From Herpetosiphon aurantiacus DSM 785 (lineage in GTDB: Bacteria; Chloroflexota; Chloroflexia; Chloroflexales; Herpetosiphonaceae), in contig CP000875.1 in assembly GCA_000018565.1 (NCBI GenBank), positions 1,875,199 through 1,939,198 on the forward strand: a DNA stretch of 64,000 bases. Direction: 5' to 3'. The position numbers and the translations under genes are program-made. Below are positions 42,985 through 51,873 of the stretch, in pieces; position 1 is the first letter of the stretch, and each line of letters starts with the position of its first letter. Under the pieces are notes generated by a model, which was given only the letters and a program-made list of their open reading frames with translations, ran no database searches and had not been told where the DNA came from.

Positions 42985-43950
42985 TTATGGGGCAGTATTG
43001 ATCCAGGTGTTGAAGTTGCTCAAGACGGTTGAGGTGATGCGTGTACCAGAGTTGGTGGTGGTACCGCCATTGGTGTGTACGCCAATCGAACAGTTGGTGC
43101 AGCTGCCGCTGCTGTTCCAAATTGGTGAGCCACTTTGGCCGCCATAGGTGTCGTTGGCATACGAGAGTCGTAGGCTGGTGTAGCTGCGCACGGTATCGGC
43201 GTGGAACCACATCGTGCCCGAGGTTTTATCGCCTGGGTAGCCAGCAATGTTGGTTACTTGGCCAACTAAGCCGGTGTTGCTTGGGGCACGCAAGCCGAAC
43301 CAGCCAGTTTGGCTGCCAACACTACAATTAATTTTGAATGCACCATAATCGTAGTTGGGGCTGCCACTGGTTTGCCATTGTGAAACCGTAAAGAGTTTGG
43401 TGGCGTTACAGCCGCCGTAAGGGTTCGATGTGCCATTGCGACCTGGGTAGAACTTAACGTTGGTGACCCAAGCGTTGTTGCTCCAGAGACAGTGGCCTGC
43501 GGTTGCCACGGTGTTGGCGCTGATCAACCAACCAGTACAAATGTAGTTGCCGCCGCCACTGCTAAAGGTAATTTGGCCGATCCGGCGATAGGGGTCTGAG
43601 GTCGTCGCGGTGATTCGCACGCGATTATCAGTACCAATCACTGAATTTAAGCCTTCTTGGCTGCCACTTTGGGTTGCAGGCAAGGCATTGGGATCAACGG
43701 CCTCGGCTCGATCATCTTCGGCTAAAACACCAGTTCCTTCGTTACCAGCGATATAGGCCCCAAATTGATCATAAACAATGCCATCAGTAATAACGTCTAC
43801 AGGCTTCCCATCACTAGCCACGATGGTATGTGGGTCAACCCCAGCTTCGACTTCCTTCTTGGCTAAGGTCACATCGCCTTGGGCCAAGCTCAAGCCTAAA
43901 ACGCTCAAAACCACCGCGACCCGTGCGTACCGCCGAACAGATAGATGCAT
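42985..43950 (-). CDS. secreted V8-like (chymotrypsin-fold) serine protease
   Basis: A 321-residue preproprotein: signal peptide VAVVLSVLGLSLAQG, an acidic propeptide (to about residue 115), then the protease domain. The catalytic triad is visible: His in NTVATAGHCLW, Asp in NYDYGAFKINC and Ser in DTYGGQSGSPIW. Resemblance is to glutamyl endopeptidase/V8-type enzymes (S1B), with cysteines placed for three disulfides. TAGGAGG lies upstream of the ATG. Monocistronic with a strong terminator. A role in digesting extracellular protein or prey is inferred. Confidence 0.92.
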   Translation of the reverse strand: MHLSVRRYARVAVVLSVLGLSLAQGDVTLAKKEVEAGVDPHTIVASDGKPVDVITDGIVYDQFGAYIAGNEGTGVLAEDDRAEAVDPNALPATQSGSQEGLNSVIGTDNRVRITATTSDPYRRIGQITFSSGGGNYICTGWLISANTVATAGHCLWSNNAWVTNVKFYPGRNGTSNPYGGCNATKLFTVSQWQTSGSPNYDYGAFKINCSVGSQTGWFGLRAPSNTGLVGQVTNIAGYPGDKTSGTMWFHADTVRSYTSLRLSYANDTYGGQSGSPIWNSSGSCTNCSIGVHTNGGTTTNSGTRITSTVLSNFNTWINTAP

Positions 43951-44407
43951 TGCTGATCCTCCTAGTTACGTTGGGTTGATGAGAAATTGTTGGAAGTGGT
44001 GTGCCGTTTGATGTGTGGATGTGCATAAGTATATATTAAAACTTTTTAATTGCAAGTTAAAGATTTTAATATTGTTATATGGCGATAATAGCCTAGATCT
44101 TCTGTGCCTTTGTGGTTGCTATGCTCCCAGGACACAATTCTTAATAATTGATTCGCCACCCTTCCGTCCCTCCGCCGGAGGGAAACGCAAGGGGTTTTCA
44201 TCCCCTTGCATCCCCTAATATTTGTTTTGGAAATTATCATTGTTTTATCTATACCCCATTGGTTGCTTTATAGACCAATAATAGATTTTCTGCGTTCCCG
44301 ATCCCCGCCCACCAATAACCGATCCCCAAACGGGTGGCGTAGATTGACAGCCCCGCAGAGGCGTTGCACAATGGCATTAACCAAAAGCTTTTGTGAAGGA
44401 GGTCGCT
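43951..44407. other. divergent intergenic region with two hairpins
   Basis: No gene. AT-rich near the protease start (44026-44090). On the + side a perfect hairpin TCCCTCCG/CGGAGGGA (44167-44183) is followed by GCAAGGGG/CCCCTTGC (44187-44209, loop TTTTCAT). They could be protein-binding or leader elements before the phosphodiesterase gene. Confidence 0.45.
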
Positions 44408-45151
44408 GTGTTACAGCCGTTTGGCGCACGCAAAGGGCCATTTGTAATTGGGCATCGCGGAGCAGCAGGCTATGCTCCTGAAAATACTATGGCGGCTTTT
44501 CAACGTGGCTTGGCTTTACGCGCCGATGCCGTGGAATTAGATGTTAATTTGAGCAAAGATGGTGAGTTGATGGTGATCCATGATCCAACGCTCAATCGCA
44601 CTACCAACGGCTCGGGCTTAGTTTGTCACCACACTGCTGCCGAAATTCAGGCGCTTGATGCTGGCTCATGGTTCGATCCTTCGTTCAGCGATTGCCGCGT
44701 GCCAACTTTGCGCGAGGTTTTGCAATGGGCCAAGGATCGCACTAAAGTGGTGATTGAACTAAAAAATGGCCCGATTTTCTACCCCGATATTGAAGTGGCC
44801 TTGGTGCGTTTGCTCGATGAATTGAATGTGCGTGATCAAGTCATGGCGATTTCGTTTGATCATGTGGTGTTGGGCCAACTCAAGGCGATCGCTCCCGATG
44901 TAGCAACTGGGGTGATTTATGCCTCGCGCGTGCCCGATGCGCCGGCTATGGCTAAATTGGTGAATGCTGATTTGGTGATGCCTTATTGGGCAATGTTGAC
45001 CCGCGAGGAAGTCGAAGCTTGCCATGCTGCTGATTTGTTTGTTAGCCCATGGGGTGGCCCCGAACAAGATTATCAACATATTTTGAGTTTGGGGGTTGAT
45101 GCGGTTGGCGCTGATTATCCCGACCGTCCACGCCAATTTATGGCTGATTAA
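44408..45151 (+). CDS. glycerophosphodiester phosphodiesterase
   Basis: A 247-residue GDPD TIM-barrel. FVIGHRGAAGYAPENTMAAF holds the metal-site Glu and the H-R-G motif; VELDVNLSKDGELMVIHDPTLNRTTNG holds the E-x-D pair and the H-D motif. KVVIELKNG and a terminal W-x-V/A segment (SPWGGPEQ) are also typical. It hydrolyses glycerophosphodiesters to glycerol-3-phosphate and an alcohol. The start is GTG 44408 because AAGGAGGT (44396-44403) lies right before it; the in-frame GTG at 44393 overlaps that ribosome site. It lacks a signal peptide, so it is cytoplasmic. Ends at a strong terminator. Confidence 0.95.
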   Translation: MLQPFGARKGPFVIGHRGAAGYAPENTMAAFQRGLALRADAVELDVNLSKDGELMVIHDPTLNRTTNGSGLVCHHTAAEIQALDAGSWFDPSFSDCRVPTLREVLQWAKDRTKVVIELKNGPIFYPDIEVALVRLLDELNVRDQVMAISFDHVVLGQLKAIAPDVATGVIYASRVPDAPAMAKLVNADLVMPYWAMLTREEVEACHAADLFVSPWGGPEQDYQHILSLGVDAVGADYPDRPRQFMAD

Positions 45152-45157
45152 ATAGTT

Positions 45158-45196
45158 GACGGGCTACCAAGCGAATATGGTAGCCCGTCGTTTTTT
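45158..45196 (+). terminator. intrinsic terminator of the phosphodiesterase gene
   Basis: GACGGGCTACCA (45158-45169) pairs with TGGTAGCCCGTC (45178-45189), followed by G and TTTTTT. It also overlaps the 3' end of the convergent gene. Confidence 0.92.
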
Positions 45197-46055
45197 AGGC
45201 GGCGTGGAGTTGTGGCTCAGCTGGTTGGGGCATTAATGCGGCGCTCAGATCACGTCGTAGCGCATCAATATCGCCTAAATCATCATCACATAACATTGTG
45301 ACCAGATATTCGCCAAGGGTTTCGACAATCAGCGTGCCTTCGTCGGCATGCAGAATTAAGGCACTGGCCCAACCCAATTCACATGCATAGCCCATTTGGC
45401 GATAGACATCTAACAAAGCTTTGGATAAGCCACTAATCCGTTGATGGGTGCTTGATTTGGTGAAACTTAGGGCACAAGTTAGGCCTTCGTGAGTTGCCAA
45501 GGCGATGCCCCGCAGCCGATATTGCGACACATTGACCAATTGATTGAGCACTTGTTGCAATTGGGCATGGCGTTGAGCAGTCGATGGAGCCAGCTTAATC
45601 GCCTGGCCAATCAGCCGATACAAGGTACTAATTTGTTGGAGTTCGCAGCTCGCCACGGTGGCATAGCTTGATGTACCCAAGGCTTCGCGCAAAGCCTCGC
45701 TGCTCAAGGCATTTGGAGCATTGCCACGGGTTGCCGCCACAATCAAGGGCTTGCCCAAGCGAAAAGCCTGTTCTTCAAGCTCGTTGACAAAATAGCCGCT
45801 ATCCACCGAGGGCTGGCAGCCATCGACAAAGGTAATGGTGGCGATGGCTCGTTCCATCAAGCCACTGCCTAATTCCTCGTATAAATCTTTAGGCACCGCC
45901 AACAAGCGAATGCTGGTGGTGGTAGTTAATCGATATTCACCAATATGCACAGCACCAGTGGTTGGGCTGAGAGGTTTTACTGTATAGCTGCTGCTGATGG
46001 TTTTCAGGCAGTGAATGCTGGCTTCACTATCACCAGTCAAAATAATGGTATGCAT
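45195..46055 (-). CDS. degenerate small-GTPase-like domain fused to a roadblock/LC7-like domain
   Basis: A 286-residue protein. The first half (1-165) reads like a Ras-type fold but the P-loop is degenerate (IILTGDSEASIHCLK, with no GKS/T). VDGCQPS and PLIVAATRGNAPN stand where the Walker B-like and N-K-x-D segments would be, also degraded. The second half (about 175-280, LNQLVNVSQYRLRGIALATHEG, SKALLDVY and GTLIVETLGEYLVTML) looks like a roadblock/LC7 (MglB-like) domain. Start ATG 46055 has GGAGG upstream. Such pairs regulate polarity in gliding bacteria when active. The domain assignment is by pattern only. Confidence 0.5.
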   Translation of the reverse strand: MHTIILTGDSEASIHCLKTISSSYTVKPLSPTTGAVHIGEYRLTTTTSIRLLAVPKDLYEELGSGLMERAIATITFVDGCQPSVDSGYFVNELEEQAFRLGKPLIVAATRGNAPNALSSEALREALGTSSYATVASCELQQISTLYRLIGQAIKLAPSTAQRHAQLQQVLNQLVNVSQYRLRGIALATHEGLTCALSFTKSSTHQRISGLSKALLDVYRQMGYACELGWASALILHADEGTLIVETLGEYLVTMLCDDDLGDIDALRRDLSAALMPQPAEPQLHAA

Positions 46056-46228
46056 GCGATGCCTCCGCCGCAGAATAGGTGCTAGCTGCACGCGAATATT
46101 GCTCCACACACTACACTATATTTTGAGCTTTTCTGCATGACTTTAAACGGTACTTTAGGCGGATTCGTTTATGGGATTTTGGGTCTGTCAATCGCGACCT
46201 GCGAACTACGGTCGTATAGGCTCCTTGG

Positions 46229-47257
46229 TTATGGTTCAGCTTGCCAGCTATCAGTTTGTGGGTTGTAACGGTAGCTCAAGGTTGTTTCATTTGGGTTGGT
46301 AACCGCAGTTAGGGTGTAATCGAATTGAACGATGCGCACTTGCATGGTGGCATCGCCAAAGCTAATCCGTCGTCCACGCTCATCACCATGATAGCCTTGA
46401 CCGCTAAAATCGATCTCTTGGCGCGGCTGGCCAGTTGGGTTGCCTTGGTTATCTAAGGCAATTGAGTAGATTTGCGGCTGCCGCGCCAATGCATAATACA
46501 AGCGCTTGCCAGTGTTACCGTTATACACTCCAATGCCAAAGCTATCAACGCCATCAATTACGATACTGGCTTTATTCGTGGCTAAATCGACGCGAAAAAT
46601 CCGCCCAAATTGTTGATCTTTGGTCGAGCCAAGCACCGATGAAACATACAAACTATGGGTGTTGCAATCGTAGTTGAGCGCCAAAATGCCATAGGGATTG
46701 GTATTGTTGGCGGGTGCAGCTGTTGGCAAATCGAGCAATTCGCTCAATTCGGCAGTGCGTGGATCGATCCGATAGACTTTGTTGGCTGCTGCTGGGGGAT
46801 TATACAAAATGCTGACCCACGGCACTGCGCCAACGTAAATCGCCCCATCGCGATCCAAAATTGGTGAACTCAAGTAGCCTGCTTTTGACCAAGAAGGGTG
46901 TTGATAGGGTGCTGGTTGGCTGGCCTCTTGACCATCGCTGGTCAGATCGTACATTACCATGCCACGCACGCGCCGCGCTTGAGTATCTAAAACCGCATTG
47001 ACCCCGAATCCTTGAGCTTGGGCAAAGGGCGGGATTTGCTTGCACGAGGTTACTTCGCCAACTGGAAAATTGCTGGCAGTCGCTGAACTACGATTTACCC
47101 ACCACAAACCTAAACCTAAAACGCTGAGCACCGCAAGGACGCTGCCAACTGCCAATAACGAGCGGCGATGTTGCGCTTTGGTCGCTTTAGTGCTAGCTAT
47201 CTGGCTGGCTTTGGCTACGGGTTGAGCAGAGGTTGGGCGTTTTTTGCGACGACTCAT
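46229..47257 (-). CDS. membrane-anchored protein with probable beta-propeller ectodomain
   Basis: A 342-residue protein. A Lys/Arg-rich N-terminus (MSRRKKRPTS) precedes one membrane helix (about 33-53, LLAVGSVLAVLSVLGLGLWWV). The rest is beta-rich, with repeated ILDRDGAIYVGAV, KVYRIDPRTAEL, RIFRVDLATNKA and QIYSIALDNQGN segments that suggest blades of a propeller. No catalytic motif seen. Its ATG directly follows the stop of the lipoprotein gene (TAA-ATG, with GAGG 7 nt upstream), so it is the second gene of a two-gene operon. Confidence 0.7.
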   Translation of the reverse strand: MSRRKKRPTSAQPVAKASQIASTKATKAQHRRSLLAVGSVLAVLSVLGLGLWWVNRSSATASNFPVGEVTSCKQIPPFAQAQGFGVNAVLDTQARRVRGMVMYDLTSDGQEASQPAPYQHPSWSKAGYLSSPILDRDGAIYVGAVPWVSILYNPPAAANKVYRIDPRTAELSELLDLPTAAPANNTNPYGILALNYDCNTHSLYVSSVLGSTKDQQFGRIFRVDLATNKASIVIDGVDSFGIGVYNGNTGKRLYYALARQPQIYSIALDNQGNPTGQPRQEIDFSGQGYHGDERGRRISFGDATMQVRIVQFDYTLTAVTNPNETTLSYRYNPQTDSWQAEP

Positions 47258-49009
47258 TTATTTGCCTCGTACTGGCTGAAAGAGCGGCCCCGACCAACAT
47301 GGATATTCCTCTGGTATGTACACGCCACGTCGCAACACCGATTCGGCCCAGCAATATTGGCTACCAGGCGTATCATCGTTTTTGAGTTGGGCTACGTACC
47401 ATAGAACAATATGTTGGTTGCTAATGCTTTCGGGCGGATTATCGATAAATTGTTCTGGGCCTTGGTTGGCATCAGTATTGCAGCATGGACCAATCGTCAC
47501 CATATCGCTTTCGCCTTCGTCGCGTTCAGGATGATCAAGCGTTGCATACACATAGGCTTGGTCGCCTCGCCCGCCATCATCAAATTGGCCACGACCTGTT
47601 GCAATCGTATAACTCTCGCCATTGGCCAAATCGAGGCGATATTCCGCGCCATCAGGGTTGATTTGGCGCGTGTCGGCTCCTTGCAATTGCTCTGTTTGCC
47701 ACGCTTGCCACTGCGTGCCATTCCAGGCGCTGATCGTGCCAGTTTCGGCCAAACTGATGCGGGTAACAGGTCGATAGGTTCCATCATCGCCGCAACCACG
47801 GCCAACACTGGCAATCGCTGGCCGAAAACGCCCATCAAAATAGAAATAAAAGGCCTGTTCATAATAATAATTGCATGGCTCAGGCCAAAGCTCCGACCAA
47901 AATTCCTGCACTAGTTGAAAGCCGACCACCTGATCATTCTCGCGAATCTCACCGATCATCGGTGGTTCGACCGCAATCACTGCCGCTTGCGAAAAATAAG
48001 GACAACCGACGGCATCGCTATAGCCAAAGCCATCGCGTTCGCTATAGTTAACATGCCAATCGACCAACTTGGCGCTTTTGAATAAGGGCTTGCCTTGATA
48101 GCTCACATCGGAAATTCGCAGGCCATCGGATGAAGTCAGCATATAATCAAAGGCCCAACCATCGCGCTCTAGGCGGGTGGTGTGGTCGCAATATTTCAGT
48201 ACGGCCTCGTTTTGCATGCCCTTTTCGGTGACGGCAGGGCCAGTTGCTCCAACATTTGTCCAGCGCACCCCAACCAAGCGGGTATCGGTCAAATCGACAA
48301 TTGCCCAGAGTGCCCGTTCGCCTGCAACAAAGGTTGGCGCAACACACAAATGGATTGAACGTTCGCAGCGGGTCGCATTCAAGGCAGTTTTGGTATTGGC
48401 CATCACCGCTTGATCCGAGGTTGGTTTGTAGCCGAGAGCTTGCTCGACTTCAGCCGCATTGCTGGCAATTTCGCGGGCAACTGCGGTTAGGTATTCGGGA
48501 ATATCGGGCTGGCTGTTGGCGAGGCGTTCGACCACAATCACTTTTTGATTGGAAACATCAACGGTGATGGCAAGGGTCAAATTCAAGGCGAAATTATAGA
48601 CCTCGACGCGATAGCAACTGACTTGCAAGCAGGCAGCGGTTGCTTCAATAATATCGCTTTCGCGGACTGGCACAACCCCAAATACCTCGTTCCGAAAGGG
48701 CGTGCCAGTTTGATCAACGAATTGACTTTGTAATTTCGGCTCGTTGAGCGCGACAATCTGCGCCATGGCTTGTTGTGAATCGAGACTGCCCAAGGTCAAG
48801 ACTGGTGGCGTTGCGGTTAAAGCCTGGTTGATTACTTGTTGATAGGCGGTCAATAAAGGATAATTTTGGGCTTCAGGCGTAATTTCGGCGGCAAGAATTG
48901 CTGGAGTTTCAGCAGCAACGCTGGTGGTGGTTGGATGCTGGGCTGGGGTTGTGCCACAAGCGCTGAGCATCATTAATAACAACAATCGATAGAGAACGCT
49001 CCGTTGCAT
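47258..49009 (-). CDS. lipoprotein of unknown function
   Basis: A 583-residue protein. The start was moved to ATG 49009, where AAGGAG precedes it and a lipoprotein signal peptide begins (RLLLLMMLSACG, lipobox LSAC). A Thr-rich linker and a mostly beta region follow, with several cysteines (CLQVSCYRVEVY, CERSIHLCVAP, CDHTTR) likely to be disulfide-bonded outside the cell. No family is recognised by eye. First gene of an operon with the propeller-like membrane protein. Confidence 0.75.
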   Translation of the reverse strand: MQRSVLYRLLLLMMLSACGTTPAQHPTTTSVAAETPAILAAEITPEAQNYPLLTAYQQVINQALTATPPVLTLGSLDSQQAMAQIVALNEPKLQSQFVDQTGTPFRNEVFGVVPVRESDIIEATAACLQVSCYRVEVYNFALNLTLAITVDVSNQKVIVVERLANSQPDIPEYLTAVAREIASNAAEVEQALGYKPTSDQAVMANTKTALNATRCERSIHLCVAPTFVAGERALWAIVDLTDTRLVGVRWTNVGATGPAVTEKGMQNEAVLKYCDHTTRLERDGWAFDYMLTSSDGLRISDVSYQGKPLFKSAKLVDWHVNYSERDGFGYSDAVGCPYFSQAAVIAVEPPMIGEIRENDQVVGFQLVQEFWSELWPEPCNYYYEQAFYFYFDGRFRPAIASVGRGCGDDGTYRPVTRISLAETGTISAWNGTQWQAWQTEQLQGADTRQINPDGAEYRLDLANGESYTIATGRGQFDDGGRGDQAYVYATLDHPERDEGESDMVTIGPCCNTDANQGPEQFIDNPPESISNQHIVLWYVAQLKNDDTPGSQYCWAESVLRRGVYIPEEYPCWSGPLFQPVRGK

Positions 49010-49183
49010 AGAAACTCCTTCACATCCACCGAGATTAACTGAACATAATGATTTGATTGAGCGAAATAAGCGGCAATAATGAAGCAAGAGCGTGAATGCA
49101 TTATAAAAGATCTTGGCAGTTTTGCTGAGCGAAATTATGAGTTTAGGAAAAGCTATACGATCACCAAATCATCGATTTTCATG

Positions 49184-49363
49184 CCCTCACCCCCTGACCC
49201 CCTCGCCCACCCGCGAGGCGAGGGAGAACCGTCCATGATGATGATTGGAACGCCCCTCGCCCTTCACCGTGGGAGCGGGGTTGGGGGTGAGGGGGCGTAA
49301 AACCTACCCTTGTAAGCTGACCCCCTCGCCCTTCACCGTGGGAGCGGGGTCGGGGGTGAGGGA
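49184..49363. repeat. compound CCCTCACCCC-family intergenic repeat
   Basis: A full unit (CCCTCACCCC at 49184-49193 to GGGGTGAGGG at 49284-49293) is followed by a second half unit (49320-49363) that repeats CCCTCGCCCTTCACCGTGGG and GGGGGTGAGGG nearly exactly. It ends 3 nt before the stop codon of the GNAT gene on the minus strand. Confidence 0.88.
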
Positions 49364-49366
49364 GCA

Positions 49367-49894
49367 TTAAACGTTGGGTGCCAACTCGCGATAGAAAAAG
49401 ATTGTGGCATGAGTTGTGCCGTCGGCGCTTTGGGCAAAATTGGGAATTGCTCCCGCCGCTTGATAGCCCAATTTGCGATAAAGCGGCTCGGCTTTATCGC
49501 CTTGACGGGTATCGAGCACTAAAAGCCAGCGGCCTTGGGCTTGGGCATGTATTTCAAGAGCATTCATTAATTGTTGGGCAATGCCACGGCGTTGAAATTG
49601 TGAATGCACCAATAATTTTTGCACTTCGGCACGATGGCTGGCGTTAGCTTTACTAGGCAAATCAAGCTGGACGCTACCGACGATCTGATCATCCTGCAAT
49701 GCTACCAATAATATTCGTTGCTCTGTTTGTAGATCGCCGATGATCGCTTGCCAATAGGCGGTTACTTCAGCTTGGCTCAGCGGTGGCAGAAAGCCGATCG
49801 ATGCGCCTTGTCCAACGCTATCAATTAATAAATGGCACAATTGGTCGATTTTAGCTTGCGCTTGATTGAAATTGTAGGCTTGAATGCTGATCAT
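49367..49894 (-). CDS. GNAT family N-acetyltransferase
   Basis: A 175-residue single GNAT domain: KLLVHSQFQRRGIAQQLMNALEIHA carries the Q-x-x-G-I-A acetyl-CoA loop, and LVLDTRQGDKAEPLYRKLGYQAAG is the terminal strand-helix. ILLVALQDDQIVGSVQLDL is the usual central strand pair. Its start lies 44 nt inside the alpha/beta hydrolase gene, suggesting translational coupling. The substrate is unknown; similar proteins are annotated as PhnO/aminoglycoside-like acetyltransferases. Confidence 0.9.
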   Translation of the reverse strand: MISIQAYNFNQAQAKIDQLCHLLIDSVGQGASIGFLPPLSQAEVTAYWQAIIGDLQTEQRILLVALQDDQIVGSVQLDLPSKANASHRAEVQKLLVHSQFQRRGIAQQLMNALEIHAQAQGRWLLVLDTRQGDKAEPLYRKLGYQAAGAIPNFAQSADGTTHATIFFYRELAPNV

Positions 49895-50723
49895 GCTGGG
49901 TTCCTGTAACGACAGATTGTAACCAATTATGAATCAATTCGGCGGTTTCGCGATACGATGCCTCGAACATCAAATCGTGATTGGCCTTGGGAATGACCCA
50001 ATATTCGGCATTGTAATGGGCAGCTGAAGGTCGCGAATATTGTTCGGGAATGCAACGATCCTGCTCGGCGGCCAGCCATAACAACGGTGTTTTGACCTGT
50101 TTGGCTGGTCGCCACAAGGGCCAACGATATTGTAACAACACCAATGCCGATTCAGGCGCAAGCTGGCTATGCAACTGTTTGGGTTTAATGGTCGCATCTT
50201 CGCTAAGAAACCAAAAGGCTGCGCGTTTGGGCGTGCGAACCGTGGGCGTTGCCGAGAGCGAAAGCCAGCACAAAAGCGTGCCCCAAGGGTCAAGTTTCTG
50301 GGCATTGGCAAAAACTGGGCGCATGCTATGGCTCAACCAAGGTGCCACCAAAACCATTGCGGGCAAATCATCGCCGCCTTTGGCAAGATGCCACTGGCCT
50401 AAAGCGCCACCCATACTATGGCCCATGTAGATTGGCTTGATTGGCAAACGCTCGATTTCGGCTTTGAGTGTGCGGTAATAATAGCCCAGTGTATTCCAGC
50501 GATTGGCACGTTGGGCCGGCGATTGACCATGGCCTGGCTGACTGAAGGCGATGCTTTGCCAACCCCATTCGGCCAGCAATGCTTGCCATGGTTGCCAACA
50601 CCATGCTCCATGCCACATGCCATGGCCCATTAAAATTGGAGTTTGGAAACGTTGTTCTTGAGGCGTATAGATAATCCGTTCGATGCCATTATCCAGCTGA
50701 TGTTCAATTGTATAGGCAGTCAC
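49851..50723 (-). CDS. alpha/beta hydrolase
   Basis: A 290-residue alpha/beta-hydrolase. PILMGHGMWHGAWCWQPW is the oxyanion region. IYMGHSMGGALGQWH holds the nucleophile elbow (G-x-S-x-G, Ser near residue 99). LLWLAAEQDRCIPEQYSR carries the acid and VIPKANHDLMFE the catalytic His. Substrate unknown; the ester/lipase-like fold is certain. Its GTG start has GAGG 6 nt upstream. First gene of a two-gene unit overlapping the GNAT gene. Confidence 0.9.
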   Translation of the reverse strand: MTAYTIEHQLDNGIERIIYTPQEQRFQTPILMGHGMWHGAWCWQPWQALLAEWGWQSIAFSQPGHGQSPAQRANRWNTLGYYYRTLKAEIERLPIKPIYMGHSMGGALGQWHLAKGGDDLPAMVLVAPWLSHSMRPVFANAQKLDPWGTLLCWLSLSATPTVRTPKRAAFWFLSEDATIKPKQLHSQLAPESALVLLQYRWPLWRPAKQVKTPLLWLAAEQDRCIPEQYSRPSAAHYNAEYWVIPKANHDLMFEASYRETAELIHNWLQSVVTGTQHDQHSSLQFQSSAS

Positions 50724-50749
50724 ACAGGCCTCTTTCTTCGCAAATTAAG

Positions 50750-51493
50750 CTACATGCTGGTAATCCCACCATCAATAATATACTCAGCTCCAGTGATAAA
50801 ACTAGCTGCTGGCGAGGCCAAAAAGACGATTAATTCGGCGATTTCGTGGGGCGTGCCCATACGCTTGAGCGGAATCGAGCGAATCAGCCGTTCTTGAACG
50901 CTTGGCTCGAATGTATCTAAAATAGCGGTTTCCGTCCAGCCTGGGCAAACTGCATTGATCCGAATGCCAGCAGAGGCCAGTTCAATTGCGCCAGTTTTGC
51001 TCATTTGAATGACTCCAGCTTTGGCCACGCCATATGGCCCAAGGTTGGGAGAGCCAGCCACTCCCGCAATCGAGGCAACATTGACAATCGCGCCGCCTTT
51101 GCCACCTGCCAGCATGGCTTGGCTAGCATATTTTTGACCCCAAAATACGCCAGTTAAGTCGATGTCTAACACCCGTTGCCAATTGTGATTCTCGGTTAAG
51201 TGCAAAGGTGCAGGCTTGCCGCCAATTCCAGCATTATTAATCATAATATCCAAGCCGCCCTGGTCGAGAGCGAACTGCACTAAGGCTTGGATATCGGCTT
51301 CGTGGCTAACATCGCAATGGCGAAAATAGGCTTGGCCTGCGTTGCCGCGAATCTGCTCAACCGTTGCTAAGCCAGTTTGCTCATTAATATCGCCGATAAC
51401 CACTATTGCGCCTTGTTTGGCTAAGAGTTGCGCCGTCGCCGCCCCAATTCCAATCGCTCCGCCTGTCACAATTGCGACTTTCCCGTTAAGCAT
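50750..51493 (-). CDS. short-chain dehydrogenase/reductase (SDR, FabG-like)
   Basis: A 247-residue classical SDR: TGGAIGIGAATAQLL (NAD(P)-binding T-G-x3-G-x-G), VVIGDINEQTG (acidic residue after beta2, favouring NAD), DIMINNAGIGG, VNVASIAGVAG and the catalytic YGVAK (Tyr-x3-Lys). The Ser normally paired with them lies in VNVASIAG. PGWTETAIL and a FITGAEYIIDGG end are typical. The substrate cannot be told. GGAGG lies 5 nt before ATG. It ends 27 nt before the hydrolase start on the same strand. Confidence 0.95.
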   Translation of the reverse strand: MLNGKVAIVTGGAIGIGAATAQLLAKQGAIVVIGDINEQTGLATVEQIRGNAGQAYFRHCDVSHEADIQALVQFALDQGGLDIMINNAGIGGKPAPLHLTENHNWQRVLDIDLTGVFWGQKYASQAMLAGGKGGAIVNVASIAGVAGSPNLGPYGVAKAGVIQMSKTGAIELASAGIRINAVCPGWTETAILDTFEPSVQERLIRSIPLKRMGTPHEIAELIVFLASPAASFITGAEYIIDGGITSM

Positions 51494-51708
51494 CCTGTCC
51501 TCCTTGACATGCTAGGTGTAGCGCTATTATCAAAAATCAGCAGGCAAAAGTCAAAGGGATGAACATAGAACATAGATGGAATGGTTCATTGGGTTAATAA
51601 CCAATTGTCACCCTCCCTCACTCCCGCTCCCAAACGACGTGTAGGCAGAAAATCGGCAACGTGCAAAGGTTTAAGGAGTTTGGACTTTGCCGCTGCTGAT
51701 ATATAGCG
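51494..51708. other. divergent intergenic region
   Basis: No gene. It contains a degenerate fragment of the CCCTCACTCC-type repeat (51610-51632) and precedes the promoter of the double-GNAT gene. Confidence 0.4.
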
Positions 51709-51738
51709 TTGACACCCCTATCGCTGTTGCTGTAGAAT
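51709..51738 (+). promoter_or_regulatory. sigma-70 promoter of the double-GNAT gene
   Basis: Perfect TTGACA (51709-51714), 18-nt spacer and TAGAAT (51733-51738), one of the best promoter matches in the window. Confidence 0.8.
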
Positions 51739-51742
51739 TAGT

Positions 51743-51769
51743 ATGCGAATAGTTGTTCGCCTCAATTGA
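51743..51769 (+). CDS. candidate 8-residue leader peptide (uORF)
   Basis: ATG at 51743 gives MRIVVRLN and stops at TGA. Its ATG lies 4 nt past the -10 element, at or next to the likely transcription start, so it would be translated leaderless. Short hydrophobic/basic peptides of this kind sense ribosome stalling ahead of antibiotic-resistance and stress genes. A small GCGAA/TTCGC stem (51745-51760) lies within it. Confidence 0.45.
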   Translation: MRIVVRLN

Positions 51770-51787
51770 ATTCCGACCACCATTTTG

Positions 51788-51836
51788 GGGACGGCCATCG
51801 AGTAGACCTGCCAGGTCTATTGATGCCGTCCCTTTT
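51788..51836 (+). terminator. leader transcription terminator (attenuator) before the double-GNAT gene
   Basis: GGGACGG (51788-51794) pairs with CCGTCCC (51826-51832); CATC-GA-TAGACCT pairs inside with AGGTCTA-TTGATG, with two single-nt bulges and a GCC loop. TTTT follows (51833-51836) and the coding start is only 38 nt further on, so it can stop transcription inside the 5' leader. Confidence 0.7.
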
Positions 51837-51873
51837 GTTGTTGGTAGGGATTGCTCGTGAAAGGAAGTACCTT

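Noticed and set aside
51770-51836. T-box or known riboswitch in the leader of the double-GNAT gene
   Set aside because: No T-box core (TGGNACCGCG-like) and no riboswitch consensus; only the uORF and terminator can be supported.
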